Shown: positions 15,968 to 22,469 of the stretch, piece after piece
Position numbering within the stretch: position 1 is the first letter of the stretch
Layout of the letters: each line of letters starts with the position of its first letter
Assembly: GCA_910587655.1 (NCBI GenBank)
Contig: CAJUND010000038.1
Location: 1 to 26,997, forward strand
Direction of reading: 5' to 3'
Origin: an uncultured Agathobacter sp.
Lineage (GTDB): Bacteria > Bacillota > Clostridia > Lachnospirales > Lachnospiraceae
DNA: 26,997 bases
Program-made: the position numbers and the translations under genes
The notes under the pieces: model-generated
The model's database searches: none
Told to the model about the DNA's origin: nothing
Seen by the model: the letters and a program-made list of their open reading frames with translations, nothing else

Positions 15968-16663
15968 ATGAACATACAGAATCATCTGAATATCCTTTAT
16001 GAAGACAACTTCATCATCGTCTGCCGCAAACCTGCCGGAACCGCCACCCAGACCAGACGCAGCGGACAAAAGGACATGGAAAGCATGCTCCTTTCCCACG
16101 TTGTGTCCCAGGGACTGCCGCCGTATATCGGCATCGTCCACCGTCTGGACCAGCCCGTGGAAGGGGTTATGGTATTTGCAAAAAACCAAAAAGCTGCAGG
16201 CGCACTCTCCCGCCAGGTCAGGGAACATACCATGGAAAAATATTACTATGCACTTGTCGCCCTTCCTGACGGAAAAAACTTTTCGGACGCCGCCGGTCTT
16301 CCTTCGGAGGGGACACTTACGGATTATCTTTCCTTTGACAAAAAAAACAACACCGCGGCGGTTGTTCCCGCAGGTACAAAGGATGCAAAAAAAGCCGTTC
16401 TCGATTACCGTGTACTGTCAGAACATGACGGGGCTGCCTGCCTTCTTATCCGGCTGCATACCGGCAGACACCACCAGATCCGGGTGCAGCTTGCCCATGC
16501 CGGCACACCGATTTGCGGGGATGCAAAATACGGTACAGGGACTGTATCCCCTCTCGCACTCTGCTCCTGCAGGATTATATTTGCGCATCCGGCGGACGGC
16601 AGAAAAATGGATTACACGATTTGTCCGTGTAATCCGCTTTTTAAACATTATATTTCATTATAG
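15968..16663 (+). CDS. RluA-family pseudouridine synthase
   Basis: A 231-residue RNA-modifying enzyme that isomerises uridine to pseudouridine in rRNA or tRNA. The catalytic aspartate is D61 in GIVHRLDQPVEGVMVFAK, and the C-terminal RluA motif LHTGRHHQIRVQLAHAG with ICGDAKYG is complete. No S4 domain precedes it, so it is a short RluA-type. The ATG at 15968 is the first in-frame start after an in-frame TGA at 15944-15946, and no Shine-Dalgarno sequence precedes it. Its 3' end overlaps the convergent response-regulator gene by 6 bases and contains a terminator hairpin. The RNA site modified cannot be told from sequence. Confidence 0.92.
   Translation: MNIQNHLNILYEDNFIIVCRKPAGTATQTRRSGQKDMESMLLSHVVSQGLPPYIGIVHRLDQPVEGVMVFAKNQKAAGALSRQVREHTMEKYYYALVALPDGKNFSDAAGLPSEGTLTDYLSFDKKNNTAAVVPAGTKDAKKAVLDYRVLSEHDGAACLLIRLHTGRHHQIRVQLAHAGTPICGDAKYGTGTVSPLALCSCRIIFAHPADGRKMDYTICPCNPLFKHYISL
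16602..16642. terminator. Bidirectional intrinsic terminator inside the 3' end of the rluA-type gene
   Basis: A perfect 10-bp stem GGATTACACG/CGTGTAATCC (16609-16618 and 16626-16635) with a 7-base loop is followed by GCTTTTT on the plus strand. On the minus strand the same stem is followed by ATTTTTC. It therefore can end the rluA transcript and the convergent two-component transcript. It lies upstream of the rluA-type stop codon, so the coding sequence itself carries the hairpin. Confidence 0.75.
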
Positions 16664-17347
16664 TTTAAACCTGTACCCAACCCCCCATATCGTCTCAATA
16701 TACTGCGGCTTATTGGTATTCATCTCAATTTTCTCACGTATTTTTTTGATATGCACCGTGACTGTTGCAATATCCCCGATGGATTCCATGTCCCAGATTT
16801 CCCGGAACAGCTCGTCCTTTGTGAACACATGGTTCGGGTTTTCCGCAAGAAATGTCAGAAGGTCAAATTCCTTTGTGGTAAACTGTTTTTCCTCACCGTT
16901 AATCCAGACGCGGCGGGCCGTTTTGTCAATACGGATTCCCCGGATTTCTATAATGTCATTTTCCGGAGAATTGCTTCCAATCAGACGCTCATACCGTGCC
17001 AGGTGCGCTTTCACCCGCGCCACCAGCTCGCTTGGGGAAAACGGCTTGGTCACATAATCATCCGCCCCCAGTCCAAGACCCCGGATTTTATCAATATCAT
17101 CCTTCTTGGCAGATACCATTAAAATCGGCGTATTTTTTTTCTCCCGGATCTGGTGGCAGATTTCAAAACCGTCCACCTCCGGCAGCATCAGGTCCAGGAT
17201 AAAAAGGTCAAACTCTTCATTCAATGCACGTTCCAGACCTCTTTTTCCGCCGTTTTCAATTTCCACCTCAAACCCGCTCAGCTCTAAATAATCCTTTTCC
17301 AGGTCGGCAATTGCGACCTCATCCTCAACAATTAATATTCTACTCAT
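16658..17347 (-). CDS. OmpR/PhoB-family response regulator
   Basis: A 229-residue two-component DNA-binding response regulator. The receiver domain has the acidic pair in IVEDE, phospho-acceptor D52 in LFILDLMLPEVDGFE, the VSA switch serine and K in DDYVTKPF. The C-terminal winged helix contains TTKEFDLLTFLAENPNHVFTKDEL in two visible stretches and ends with IWGVGYRFKL, as typical for PhoB-like proteins. It overlaps the upstream histidine kinase gene by 8 bases, so it is co-translated with its cognate kinase. Its target genes are not evident from this window. Confidence 0.95.
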   Translation of the reverse strand: MSRILIVEDEVAIADLEKDYLELSGFEVEIENGGKRGLERALNEEFDLFILDLMLPEVDGFEICHQIREKKNTPILMVSAKKDDIDKIRGLGLGADDYVTKPFSPSELVARVKAHLARYERLIGSNSPENDIIEIRGIRIDKTARRVWINGEEKQFTTKEFDLLTFLAENPNHVFTKDELFREIWDMESIGDIATVTVHIKKIREKIEMNTNKPQYIETIWGVGYRFKL

Positions 17348-18830
17348 TTGATGGCACCTCCTGATATTTTCGAATTACAAAGTACATGGTCGTACCGGAA
17401 TCCTCCTTGCTGGTCGTCCAGATTTTTCCGCCATGGTCCTCTATAATTTTTTTAACAATGGATAAACCAATACCGCTTCCGCCCGTGGCAGAATTGCGTG
17501 ACGCATCTGCCCGGTAAAACCGGTCGAAAATATACGGCAGGTCTTTCTGTGCAATTCCCTGTCCGTTATCCTCTATTTCCACCTGTATAAAATCCCCCAC
17601 ATCCTTTATCCGGATATTAATGAACTTCTCGCTTTTATTCATGTACTTAACAGAGTTTCCAATAATATTGTTTACGACGCGGCGCATCTGCTCCGGGTCT
17701 GCAATTATAACCGTGTCTGCCATGGCGTAATTATAATAAGACAGTGCAATTCCTTTAGCCTCAAGGTCCAGTCCCATTTCCTCCACACAGTCCTTAAAAT
17801 ATTCCGCCACATTAATTTTGGCAAAATTATAGGGAATGCGGTTGGCATCAATTTTGGAATAAAGGGTAAGCTCATTTATCAGCATATCCATTTCGTTTGT
17901 TTTATTGTAAATTGTACGCACATATTTATCTATTTTTTCAGGCGTATTTGCCACACCGTCTATAATCCCTTCTGCGTATCCTTTTGCCGCAGTAATCGGG
18001 GTTTTTAAATCGTGCGCAATATTGCTGATTAACGCCTTGTTTTCCATTTCGTTTCTGAGTTTTTCCTCTGCGTTGTCCTTCAGACGCTGCCGCATCTGCT
18101 CGAATGTCGTACAGAGCAGTCCGATTTCATCCTCCCCGCCGCCGTCAACAGAAAAATCCAGATTGCCGTCCCTGACATTTTCCGCCGCTGCCTGCAGCTT
18201 TCTGATCGGGGTAATCAAGCTCCGGTAAGTCCAGAATATCATCATAAATGCCGTAAGCAGGAGAATCAGGACAATTGCCACCACCGTACCGATGACAAGC
18301 TGTCTCATCTCAGGAACCGTCCCCTCCATGGAGGTGATTATAAAAGCTGTGGCATCCTCGCCGTTTACATTCTGAAAATCCGCCTGTTTAACCAGAATCC
18401 CGTATTTATCCTCAATATAACTCCCCGTACCGGAATCCGGTTCCGTGCTTCCATACGCCGCCAGGGATTTTAAAACCTTTTTATTTCCATTGCTCCCGTT
18501 AAACGAAATATGTGTTCCATTGCGGACAACGAGATAAGAATATTTCTGGGACAGACCTTCATTTAATTCATTTAAAAAATTCAGGTCGTCCAGCTTTTCC
18601 GGTGTAAATTTCGCCGTCATCTTTATTTTTTCAAAATCCGAAGCAGTATAACGGTTCAGCACCTGCACAGAATTAATAATGCTGTATGCACTTGCGTTTT
18701 TTATCCCGTCATTCTGTTCTATGGCATGCATCTGAAAATTACAGAACGCCGTGATTGCAACTCCGGCAAGCAGTGTCGGAACAAATATAATGATACAGAA
18801 TGATATCATCAGTTTTGTTTTGATTTTCAT
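17340..18830 (-). CDS. Membrane sensor histidine kinase
   Basis: A 496-residue sensor kinase. The ATG at 18828-18830 is chosen over an in-frame upstream start at 18989 because it follows an AAAGGAA ribosome site and begins a normal membrane helix (MKIKTKLMISFCIIIFVPTL). An extracellular sensor loop (about 31-175) is followed by a second helix (about 178-200), HAMP (about 203-255), the dimerisation histidine H273 in NIAHDLKTPITAAKGYAEG, and the ATPase boxes N (NNIIGNSVKYM), G1 (IEDNGQGI), F (IFDRFYRAD) and G2 (GGSGIGLSIVKKI). It partners the overlapping response regulator. The external loop has no recognised ligand motif. The signal is unknown. Confidence 0.93.
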   Translation of the reverse strand: MKIKTKLMISFCIIIFVPTLLAGVAITAFCNFQMHAIEQNDGIKNASAYSIINSVQVLNRYTASDFEKIKMTAKFTPEKLDDLNFLNELNEGLSQKYSYLVVRNGTHISFNGSNGNKKVLKSLAAYGSTEPDSGTGSYIEDKYGILVKQADFQNVNGEDATAFIITSMEGTVPEMRQLVIGTVVAIVLILLLTAFMMIFWTYRSLITPIRKLQAAAENVRDGNLDFSVDGGGEDEIGLLCTTFEQMRQRLKDNAEEKLRNEMENKALISNIAHDLKTPITAAKGYAEGIIDGVANTPEKIDKYVRTIYNKTNEMDMLINELTLYSKIDANRIPYNFAKINVAEYFKDCVEEMGLDLEAKGIALSYYNYAMADTVIIADPEQMRRVVNNIIGNSVKYMNKSEKFINIRIKDVGDFIQVEIEDNGQGIAQKDLPYIFDRFYRADASRNSATGGSGIGLSIVKKIIEDHGGKIWTTSKEDSGTTMYFVIRKYQEVPSNE

Positions 18831-18862
18831 ACAAAAAATTCCTTTTATCCTTACAGAATACG

Positions 18863-18899
18863 ATAAGGCACAGAGAAAAACCCTGTGCCTTATTATAAC
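18863..18899 (-). promoter_or_regulatory. Extended -10 promoter of the two-component operon overlapped by an 11-bp inverted repeat
   Basis: On the minus strand TGTTATAAT (18892-18900 region) forms an extended -10 about 60 bases upstream of the kinase ATG. A perfect inverted repeat with arms ATAAGGCACAG/CTGTGCCTTAT spans 18863-18893 and overlaps the end of the -10 box and the expected start site. It has no T tract on the minus strand, so an operator is more likely than a metK terminator, but either is possible. Confidence 0.5.
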
Positions 18900-18940
18900 A
18901 TTCTTTCTTAATAAATTATGTAAACTTTCTATTAAATGTA

Positions 18941-20125
18941 TTACTGCAGATACTTCTTTAAATCCTCTGCCTTGTCCACAGCCTCCCACGGAAGGTTCAA
19001 ATCGCTCCGTCCAAAATGTCCGTATGCAGCTGTTTCACGGTAAATCGGCCGGCGCAGGTCAAGCATTTGAATAATTCCCGCCGGACGCAGGTCAAAGTTT
19101 TCCCGGATAATCGTAACCAGCTTTTCATCAGAAACCTTACCGGTTCCAAAAGTATCCACCATAACCGATGTCGGCTGCGCAACACCGATTGCATAAGATA
19201 ACTGGATCTCACAGCGTTTGGCCAGTCCTGCTGCAACGATATTTTTTGCAACATAGCGCGCCGCATATGCAGCAGACCTGTCCACCTTGGTACAGTCCTT
19301 GCCGGAAAATGCACCGCCGCCGTGGCGTGCATATCCGCCGTATGTATCGACAATAATCTTCCGTCCGGTCAGTCCTGCGTCGCCGTGCGGTCCGCCAATA
19401 ACAAAACGTCCGGTAGGATTAATGAAAAATTTGGTATTTTCATCTATCATTTCCTTTGGAAGAACCGGGTCAAATACCTTTGCCTTAATGTCAGCGTGAA
19501 TCTGTTCCTGGGTTACATCCTCGTCATGCTGGGTGGAAAGCACCACTGCCTCAAGCCGTTTCGGACAGCCGTTTTCATCATACTCAACAGATACCTGGGT
19601 CTTTCCGTCCGGCCGCAGGTAGGCAAGCGTCCCGTCCTTGCGGACCTTTGTCAGCTGTAAGGCAAGCTTGTGCGCAAGTGCAATCGGGTAAGGCATCAGC
19701 TCTTCTGTTTCGTTCGTCGCATAACCGAACATCATTCCCTGGTCCCCGGCTCCGGTGTCCAGTTCATCCGTCAGGGAACCTTCCCTTGCTTCAAGCGCTT
19801 TGTCCACACCCATGGCAATATCCGCTGACTGCTGGTCAAGAGCTACCATGACTGCGCAGGTATTTCCGTCAAATCCCGTCTTAGCATCATCATAACCGAT
19901 TTCACAGACCGTTTTTCTTACAATTGACGGAATGTCAAGTTTCGCACTGGTCGTAATTTCTCCCGTCACCAGCACAAATCCTGTACAGCTTGCTGTCTCG
20001 CATGCCACACGGCTCATCGGGTCCTGCTCCATGCAGGCGTCTAATATCGCATCCGAAACCGCATCGCACACTTTGTCCGGATGTCCCTCTGTCACTGACT
20101 CTGAAGTAAACAATCGTTTTTCCAT
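18941..20125 (-). CDS. metK: S-adenosylmethionine synthetase
   Basis: A 394-residue cytoplasmic enzyme that makes S-adenosylmethionine from methionine and ATP; the length is normal. Signature segments are GHPDKVCDAVSDAILD near the N-terminus, the GAGDQGMMFGYA hexapeptide region near 125, and GGAFSGKDCTKVDRSAAYAA near 270. It starts at ATG 20123-20125 behind AAAAAGGAG. The 5' leader carries a SAM-I riboswitch and terminator, so expression should fall when SAM is abundant. Confidence 0.98.
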   Translation of the reverse strand: MEKRLFTSESVTEGHPDKVCDAVSDAILDACMEQDPMSRVACETASCTGFVLVTGEITTSAKLDIPSIVRKTVCEIGYDDAKTGFDGNTCAVMVALDQQSADIAMGVDKALEAREGSLTDELDTGAGDQGMMFGYATNETEELMPYPIALAHKLALQLTKVRKDGTLAYLRPDGKTQVSVEYDENGCPKRLEAVVLSTQHDEDVTQEQIHADIKAKVFDPVLPKEMIDENTKFFINPTGRFVIGGPHGDAGLTGRKIIVDTYGGYARHGGGAFSGKDCTKVDRSAAYAARYVAKNIVAAGLAKRCEIQLSYAIGVAQPTSVMVDTFGTGKVSDEKLVTIIRENFDLRPAGIIQMLDLRRPIYRETAAYGHFGRSDLNLPWEAVDKAEDLKKYLQ

Positions 20126-20162
20126 TTTTTTCTCCTTTTTGTAAAATCTTCATGTTCTTAAT

Positions 20163-20189
20163 AAAAAAGACCGCTTATAAAATAAGCGG
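20163..20189 (-). terminator. Riboswitch-controlled terminator in the metK leader
   Basis: On the minus strand the stem CCGCTTA/TAAGCGG with a TTTTA loop is followed by TCTTTTTT. It lies between the SAM-I aptamer and the metK start, about 40 bases before the ATG, the usual expression-platform position for transcriptional attenuation. Confidence 0.9.
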
Positions 20190-20212
20190 ACTGAAATATA
20201 AAGAAAATCAAA

Positions 20213-20315
20213 TCCTCTTATTGATCGACTTTGCGCTCAGGTTAGCACCTACCACTGGCGTGGGGTTGCTGTGACTTCATAGATCCTATGTATCTCCATC
20301 ACTCTGAATAAGAGA
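20213..20315 (-). promoter_or_regulatory. SAM-I (S-box) riboswitch aptamer
   Basis: Read on the minus strand, the conserved S-box elements appear in order: CTTATTCAGAGTGATGGAG (5' P1 strand and the AGA/GGAG core), the P2 region with TCTATGAAG, CAGCAACC, the GGTGCTAACCTGAGCG block, and the 3' P1 strand CAATAAGAGG, which pairs with the first segment. It binds S-adenosylmethionine and in this position controls metK through the downstream terminator. Confidence 0.93.
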
Positions 20316-20367
20316 AAGACTCAATATGAAATTTTTATATAACGGATTCAACCTCTTTACATACGTT

Positions 20368-20396
20368 ACCTTACTCCTGTTTGCTGCATATGTCAA
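20368..20396 (-). promoter_or_regulatory. Promoter of metK
   Basis: On the minus strand a consensus -35 TTGACA (20391-20396), 17 bases, and a weak -10 TAAGGT (20368-20373) lie upstream of the riboswitch. The -35 box is 6 bases from the -35 box of the divergent HD-GYP gene. Confidence 0.55.
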
Positions 20397-20402
20397 GTCT
20401 TA

Positions 20403-20431
20403 TTGACTTTTTCGCAAAAGATATTTATACT
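20403..20431 (+). promoter_or_regulatory. Promoter of the HD-GYP gene
   Basis: TTGACT (20403-20408), a 17-base spacer and TATACT (20426-20431) lie about 31 bases upstream of the ATG, with GGAGGA (20452-20457) as ribosome site. The short leader holds no further structure. Confidence 0.85.
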
Positions 20432-20462
20432 AGTGGATAGAGATTACACTTGGAGGACGAAA

Positions 20463-21716
20463 ATGCGTAAGCTTGAACTTAAAGAACTTGAGATAGGAAT
20501 GATTACTGCAGAACCGGTCATGACTCCTCTTGGTCAGGAGACAGCTCCCGCAGGCGCAGAAATTACCGAACAGCTTCTTGACCAGATGAAGCTGTACCGT
20601 GTGGAATATGTCACCGTGGAAAGCGACGAGCCGGATTCCGAACCAGCGGATTTTCCGCAGCAGACGGCAGAAGCTGGCATCCAGACTGAGCCGCAGCAGC
20701 CGGAGGCAGAATCCCTGCCCCAGGAAGATTCCCGGGTACAGGAGGAATCCCTGTCACAGGAAAATCCACAGCAGGAAGAACCACAGCCCAAGCCGGAACC
20801 GGCACTGAAAACCACCCATGCACAAAAAAGCAAAACCCATTCCCAGAAAGTGGCTGCTTCCTCTGAATTCCGGACATTCCAGATTCAGTATGTGCAGGCA
20901 ACAGACCAGATGAAACGTGCATTTACTGCTGCTGTCGAAAACAATCAGGAAATCGACACAAAGCTTCTGCTGGGAAGCGTGGCGGATCTGTTCCGTTCCC
21001 GAAACACAATTTCAGAGCTGTTTGACATGATATACAATATGCGGACCGTGGCAGACTCCGTATACGCGCACTGCCTGAACGTTGCACTGATTTCACGTAT
21101 GATCGGGCGCTGGCTCAAATATGAACAGCATGACCTGGACATTCTGACACTTGCAGGTCTTCTGCATGATATCGGCAAGCTGATGATTCCGGAAGAAATA
21201 CTCAATAAATCCGACTCACTGACTGACGAAGAGTTTGCACAGATTAAACAGCATCCGAAATTAGGCTATGAACTTCTTAAGCTGCAGCCAAACATGGATT
21301 CCAGAATTAAAAAAGCTGCACTTATGCACCATGAACGCTCTGACGGCAGCGGCTATCCGTCCAGTCTGACCGATGATTTTATCGACAGCTACGCAATGAT
21401 TGTCGGTATTGCGGATGTTTACGATGCCATGACTGCGGCAAGGGCATACCGTTCCCCGCTTTGTCCGTTTGAAGTCATTGCAAACTTTGAGCAGGACGGG
21501 CTGCAGAAATACCATACAAAATATATTCTGAAATTTTTACAGCAGATTGCAGCGACTTACCAGAGCAACCGTGTAATTCTCAGTGACGGGCGAAGCTGCA
21601 ACATTGTACTCATTAACCAGAATTCGCTTTCACGTCCGCTTGTCCAGTTTGACGATAATTCATGTCTGGATCTGGCTACGGCGAGTAAGGATTTGTATAT
21701 TAAATCAGTTCTTTAA
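20463..21716 (+). CDS. HD-GYP domain protein, probable c-di-GMP phosphodiesterase
   Basis: A 417-residue cytoplasmic protein. The ATG at 20463 is chosen because the GGAGGA site and promoter lie just before it; an earlier in-frame ATG at 20403 is inside the promoter. An N-terminal domain (MRKLELKELEIGMITAEPVM, like the N-terminal domain often found in front of HD-GYP) is followed by a Gln/Glu/Pro-rich linker (about 60-125). The HD-GYP domain has HDIGK at 235-239 and HHERSDGSGYP at 289-299, all metal-binding and signature residues being present. Such enzymes hydrolyse c-di-GMP. It opposes the cyclase encoded at 12436-15762. Function is assigned by family only. Confidence 0.9.
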   Translation: MRKLELKELEIGMITAEPVMTPLGQETAPAGAEITEQLLDQMKLYRVEYVTVESDEPDSEPADFPQQTAEAGIQTEPQQPEAESLPQEDSRVQEESLSQENPQQEEPQPKPEPALKTTHAQKSKTHSQKVAASSEFRTFQIQYVQATDQMKRAFTAAVENNQEIDTKLLLGSVADLFRSRNTISELFDMIYNMRTVADSVYAHCLNVALISRMIGRWLKYEQHDLDILTLAGLLHDIGKLMIPEEILNKSDSLTDEEFAQIKQHPKLGYELLKLQPNMDSRIKKAALMHHERSDGSGYPSSLTDDFIDSYAMIVGIADVYDAMTAARAYRSPLCPFEVIANFEQDGLQKYHTKYILKFLQQIAATYQSNRVILSDGRSCNIVLINQNSLSRPLVQFDDNSCLDLATASKDLYIKSVL

Positions 21717-21736
21717 CTAATACAGATACGGTTATA

Positions 21737-21778
21737 ACAGATGGATATTCTCTTTTTGAGGGTATCCATCTGTTTTTT
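21737..21778 (+). terminator. Intrinsic terminator of the HD-GYP gene
   Basis: An 11-bp stem ACAGATGGATA/TATCCATCTGT with a 15-base loop runs into six T residues, about 20 bases past the stop codon. Confidence 0.9.
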
Positions 21779-21876
21779 GTGTATGGCATGTTTCGGTCTG
21801 CCTCCATGTATACAGCCATAAATCTTTCATTTAAATCCAGCTGCTGCCAAATGATGATATAATATCAGATTTCTTT

Positions 21877-22464
21877 TCAGCGGATATCCTCCGAATCCGC
21901 CCCGATGACTGTCACCTCTTCCAGGTCCGGCCAGCACTCATACCAGTCGATTCCTTTTTCCTCTGCACGCTGCTGCATTTCAATGTCAATTTTAAGCTGC
22001 CTGATTCCCTCTATACACGTATATGTTGAAGGCTCCGAAAACAACTGTTCTCTGGTAATATCCGGACTGCGAATACGCAAAGAATAAAACCCATCATAAT
22101 CCGCTTTTTCCAGACTGTCATCGGAATAATTGGACAGACGGCATACAAATGTAGAACGATATGTGTATATGTGTATATCTACATCAATCTTTATTTTTTC
22201 CTGTTCATCACCCAGTTCGCTGTTTACCGCTTTTACAAATTCCGACATGGTTTCTACTTCCAATTTTTCCAGCTCATAATCATAACAAATCCTGCCATCA
22301 ACCTCTTCTTTTCCATGGTAATATGCTTTTTTGCCTAATACATCATACACTGCACGGGATACAGCATCATCCGGTTTCAGACTGTGGTACCTATGCCTTC
22401 CACAACCACATAGGGCAAATGAAAGAATTACAAACACGCTGATAATGCGAACCAATTTTACCAT
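21877..22464 (-). CDS. Small lipoprotein of unknown function, downstream partner of the VWA protein
   Basis: A 195-residue protein with a lipoprotein signal: MVKLVRIISVFVILSFALCG, the lipid-modified cysteine being in ALCGCG near residue 20. The ATG at 22462-22464 is chosen over an upstream in-frame start at 22503 because it follows AGGAGACTAGGG and gives a proper signal peptide. The mature part is acidic, about 175 residues, with no domain I recognise; it includes CWPDLEEVTVIG near the end. It starts 5 bases after the stop of the large VWA gene, so it belongs to the same c-di-GMP-controlled transcript and may dock on or assist that surface protein. The partner role is inferred from position only. 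Confidence 0.8.
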   Translation of the reverse strand: MVKLVRIISVFVILSFALCGCGRHRYHSLKPDDAVSRAVYDVLGKKAYYHGKEEVDGRICYDYELEKLEVETMSEFVKAVNSELGDEQEKIKIDVDIHIYTYRSTFVCRLSNYSDDSLEKADYDGFYSLRIRSPDITREQLFSEPSTYTCIEGIRQLKIDIEMQQRAEEKGIDWYECWPDLEEVTVIGADSEDIR

Positions 22465-22469
22465 AATCC

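Noticed and set aside
15999..17057. A 352-codon plus-strand open frame overlapping the rluA-type and response-regulator genes
   Set aside because: It runs out of frame with the RluA motifs and antisense to a complete response regulator; its translation has no domain and unusual composition.
18831..18989. Upstream start of the histidine kinase at 18989
   Set aside because: The extra 53 codons overlap metK, lack a ribosome site at the start and are not membrane-protein-like; the ATG at 18828-18830 has an AAAGGAA site and starts the membrane helix.
20403..20462. Upstream start of the HD-GYP protein at 20403
   Set aside because: These codons cover the promoter boxes; the GGAGGA site points to the ATG at 20463.
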